Below are positions 62,234-64,000 of a stretch of 64,000 bases of DNA, piece after piece. The DNA is taken from assembly GCF_026790145.1 (NCBI RefSeq), contig NZ_JALAMS010000008.1:62001-126000 (forward strand), written 5' to 3'. The translations under genes and the position numbers were made by a program. The notes under the pieces are model-generated. The model had not been told where the DNA came from, searched no databases, and worked only from the letters and a program-made list of their open reading frames with translations. The first letter of the stretch is position 1. The number at the start of each line of letters is the position of its first letter. Origin of the DNA: Bacillus_I endophytica_A (GTDB taxonomy: Bacteria; Bacillota; Bacilli; Bacillales; Bacillaceae_H).

Positions 62234-64000
62234 CTAGCTTTGCGTTTCTTCTTTGTAATCACATTCAGTGCACGTAACTTGAACACCTTTTTTCTGCTTT
62301 TTCTCAACAAGGAGACTTTCACATTTTGGACATTTTCTTGCAATTGGTTTGTCCCAAGATAAGAAGTCACAGCTTGGATAATTTGTGCAACCATAGAAAA
62401 GGCGTTTTTTCTTTGATTTTCGTTCCACAACTTGACCGTCTTCACATTTCGGACAATCAACGCCAATTTCTTTTACAATCGGCTTTGTGTTACGACAGTC
62501 AGGAAAGTTTGAGCATGCCATAAATTTTCCGTAGCGACCCATTTTAAAGACCATAGGTGAACCACACAGTTCACAATCTTCTCCAGCAGGTTCGTCTTTA
62601 ATCTCGACTTCGCGCATTTCTTTTTCCGCTTTTTCTAAACGTATTTCGAAGTCGCGATAAAATTCATCGATAACCGATACCCATTGTACTTTACCTTCCT
62701 CTATTTCATCAAGGTCTGTTTCCATTTTGGCTGTAAATTCCACATCAATTGTTTCAGGAAAGAACTCAAGGATAAGTTCCAGTACAATTTCACCAAGCTC
62801 TGTTGGAACAAATCTTTTGTTATCAAGCGCAACATATCCTCTGCGTTGAATAGTATCAAGCGTTGGAGCATATGTAGAAGGTCTTCCAATACCTAACTCT
62901 TCCATCGTTTTCACAAGACGTGCTTCCGTATAGCGAGGCGGCGGCTGAGTGAAATGCTGATTTTGTTCGATATCTTTTGAGTACGCTTGTTCTCCTTCCG
63001 TCATGTCTGGAAGAATTTTTTCCTTTTCTTCCACTTTATCATCATTTCCTTCTACGTACACTTTCATAAAGCCAGGGAACTTAATTTTTGAGCCGTTCGC
63101 TCTAAATGTTACACCGTTGTTTACTAAATCAACAGCCATCGTATCCATAATAGCTGGTGCCATTTGGCTTGCAAGGAATCGTTCCCAAATCAGTTTGTAT
63201 AAGCGATGTTGATCTCTTGATACATACTGTTTAATCTCAGAAGGTGAACGCAGAATAGATGTTGGGCGAATTGCCTCATGAGCATCTTGAGTGTTAGCAT
63301 TCTTCTTTTCTTTCCGCTTTTCTTTTGAAAGAAATTCTTCACCAAACGTATCTTTTACATATTCATAAGACTCTGTTTGAGCCGTTTCTGAAATACGAGT
63401 TGAATCTGTACGCATGTACGTAATTAAACCAACTGTTCCTTCTTTTTTCCCTAAATCAATTCCTTCGTAAAGCTGTTGAGCAAGCATCATTGTTTTCTTT
63501 GCTCTAAAGTTTAGCTTACGAGCTGCTTCCTGTTGAAGGGAAGATGTTGTAAAAGGAAGCGCTGGATTTCGTTTGCGCTCTTTTTTTGTTACTTTTTGAA
63601 TTGAAAATTCATTGCCATCAAGTCGAGCTAGAACTTTTTCAACATCTTCTTTTGATGAAAGTTTTGTTTTTTTGCCATCCATTTCAGTAAAAGATGCTTG
63701 AAATTCTTTTTCACTTTTTAAGAAGTTCGCGTTAATTGACCAGTATTCTTCAGGTTGAAAGCGTGAGATTTCCTGCTCTCGTTCAATAATTAATCGAACT
63801 GCAACAGATTGAACGCGTCCAGCGCTTAATCCCTTTTTCACTTTTTTCCAAAGAAGTGGGCTAATGTTATACCCTACTAAACGATCAAGAATACGACGAG
63901 CTTGTTGAGAATTAACAAGATCCATATTAATAGATCTTGGATGTTTAAAAGAAGCTTTAATTGCATCTTTTGTAATTTCATTAAATACTACTCGGCAGTC
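62234..64000 (-). CDS. topA: DNA topoisomerase I (3' part, cut by window edge)
   Basis: Type IA topoisomerase relaxing negative supercoils. 588 residues of the C-terminal part are visible; the N-terminal TOPRIM start lies beyond 64000, and frame is open to the edge. The catalytic Tyr is in GLITYMRTDSTRIS, with the HEAIRPT motif following. Three C-terminal zinc ribbons are present: CELC...CSNFPDC, CPKC...CTNYPSC and CPKC...CTECDY. Followed by trmFO. Confidence 0.97.
   Translation of the reverse strand, partial: DCRVVFNEITKDAIKASFKHPRSINMDLVNSQQARRILDRLVGYNISPLLWKKVKKGLSAGRVQSVAVRLIIEREQEISRFQPEEYWSINANFLKSEKEFQASFTEMDGKKTKLSSKEDVEKVLARLDGNEFSIQKVTKKERKRNPALPFTTSSLQQEAARKLNFRAKKTMMLAQQLYEGIDLGKKEGTVGLITYMRTDSTRISETAQTESYEYVKDTFGEEFLSKEKRKEKKNANTQDAHEAIRPTSILRSPSEIKQYVSRDQHRLYKLIWERFLASQMAPAIMDTMAVDLVNNGVTFRANGSKIKFPGFMKVYVEGNDDKVEEKEKILPDMTEGEQAYSKDIEQNQHFTQPPPRYTEARLVKTMEELGIGRPSTYAPTLDTIQRRGYVALDNKRFVPTELGEIVLELILEFFPETIDVEFTAKMETDLDEIEEGKVQWVSVIDEFYRDFEIRLEKAEKEMREVEIKDEPAGEDCELCGSPMVFKMGRYGKFMACSNFPDCRNTKPIVKEIGVDCPKCEDGQVVERKSKKKRLFYGCTNYPSCDFLSWDKPIARKCPKCESLLVEKKQKKGVQVTCTECDYKEETQS

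Noticed and set aside
1..64000. Mobile elements, CRISPR arrays, tRNA or rRNA genes
   Set aside because: Gene order is continuous core genome on one strand; no transposase, integrase other than XerC, repeat array or stable RNA was found.

Overview
The window comes from a low-GC, endospore-forming, flagellated member of the Bacillaceae. It carries spoVF (dipicolinate synthase), a B. subtilis-type fla/che operon ending in sigD and swrB, PolC, CodY, SwrB/SwrD and FliY. Gene order follows the B. subtilis topA-to-tepA chromosome segment closely, so this is core genome. I see no mobile element, prophage, CRISPR array, tRNA or rRNA. The species cannot be named from the sequence alone; a Bacillus/Priestia-like genome is the best guess. 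Every gene I can support is on the minus strand, so transcription runs from position 64000 towards 1.

Read in that direction, the layout is as follows. (1) 64000-56977: topA (3' part), trmFO, xerC/codV, hslV, hslU and codY, covering topology, tRNA methylation, dimer resolution, proteolysis and nutrient-sensing repression. (2) 56976-56647: an AT-rich leader in front of the motility operon. (3) 56646-31839: the fla/che operon flgB-flgC-fliE-fliF-fliG-fliH-fliI-fliJ-ylxF-fliK-flgD-flgE-swrD-fliL-fliM-fliY-cheY-fliZ-fliP-fliQ-fliR-flhB-flhA-flhF-flhG-cheA-cheW-cheD-sigD-swrB. It encodes the basal body, rod, hook, C-ring, export gate, chemotaxis core and motility sigma factor. (4) 31838-28606: rpsB, tsf, pyrH, frr. 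(5) 28446-22655: uppS, cdsA, dxr, rseP, proS. (6) 22558-18245: polC. (7) 18244-10880: rimP-nusA-ylxR-ylxQ-infB-ylxP-rbfA, truB-ribC, rpsO. (8) 10458-5631: pnp, ylxY, mlpA, ymxH. (9) 5517-1: spoVFA-spoVFB, asd-dapG-dapA, tepA (5' part). The aspartate/diaminopimelate genes supply dihydrodipicolinate, which SpoVFAB oxidises to dipicolinic acid in the mother cell.

The main departure from the B. subtilis plan is in chemotaxis. cheB is missing between flhG and cheA, and cheC is missing between cheW and cheD. cheD itself is cut by an in-frame TGA 28 codons before its natural end, and the sequence after the TGA still encodes the normal CheD C-terminus. FliY keeps both CheC/FliY-type CheY-P phosphatase motifs. 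Together this looks like loss or rewiring of receptor adaptation (methylesterase, CheC and deamidase) while the motor and CheA-CheY core stay intact. A 35-codon ORF fills the cheC position and overlaps the cheD start. Between dapA and tepA, the rnjB gene (RNase J2) found there in B. subtilis is absent.

Regulatory structure is clear in several places. There are tandem terminator-like hairpins in the rimP-nusA leader and a two-stem structured leader before rpsB. A sigma-K-type promoter lies before spoVFA. Many intrinsic terminators separate the transcription units. Start codons were moved downstream of the longest ORF where a better-placed ribosome binding site and family length supported it.
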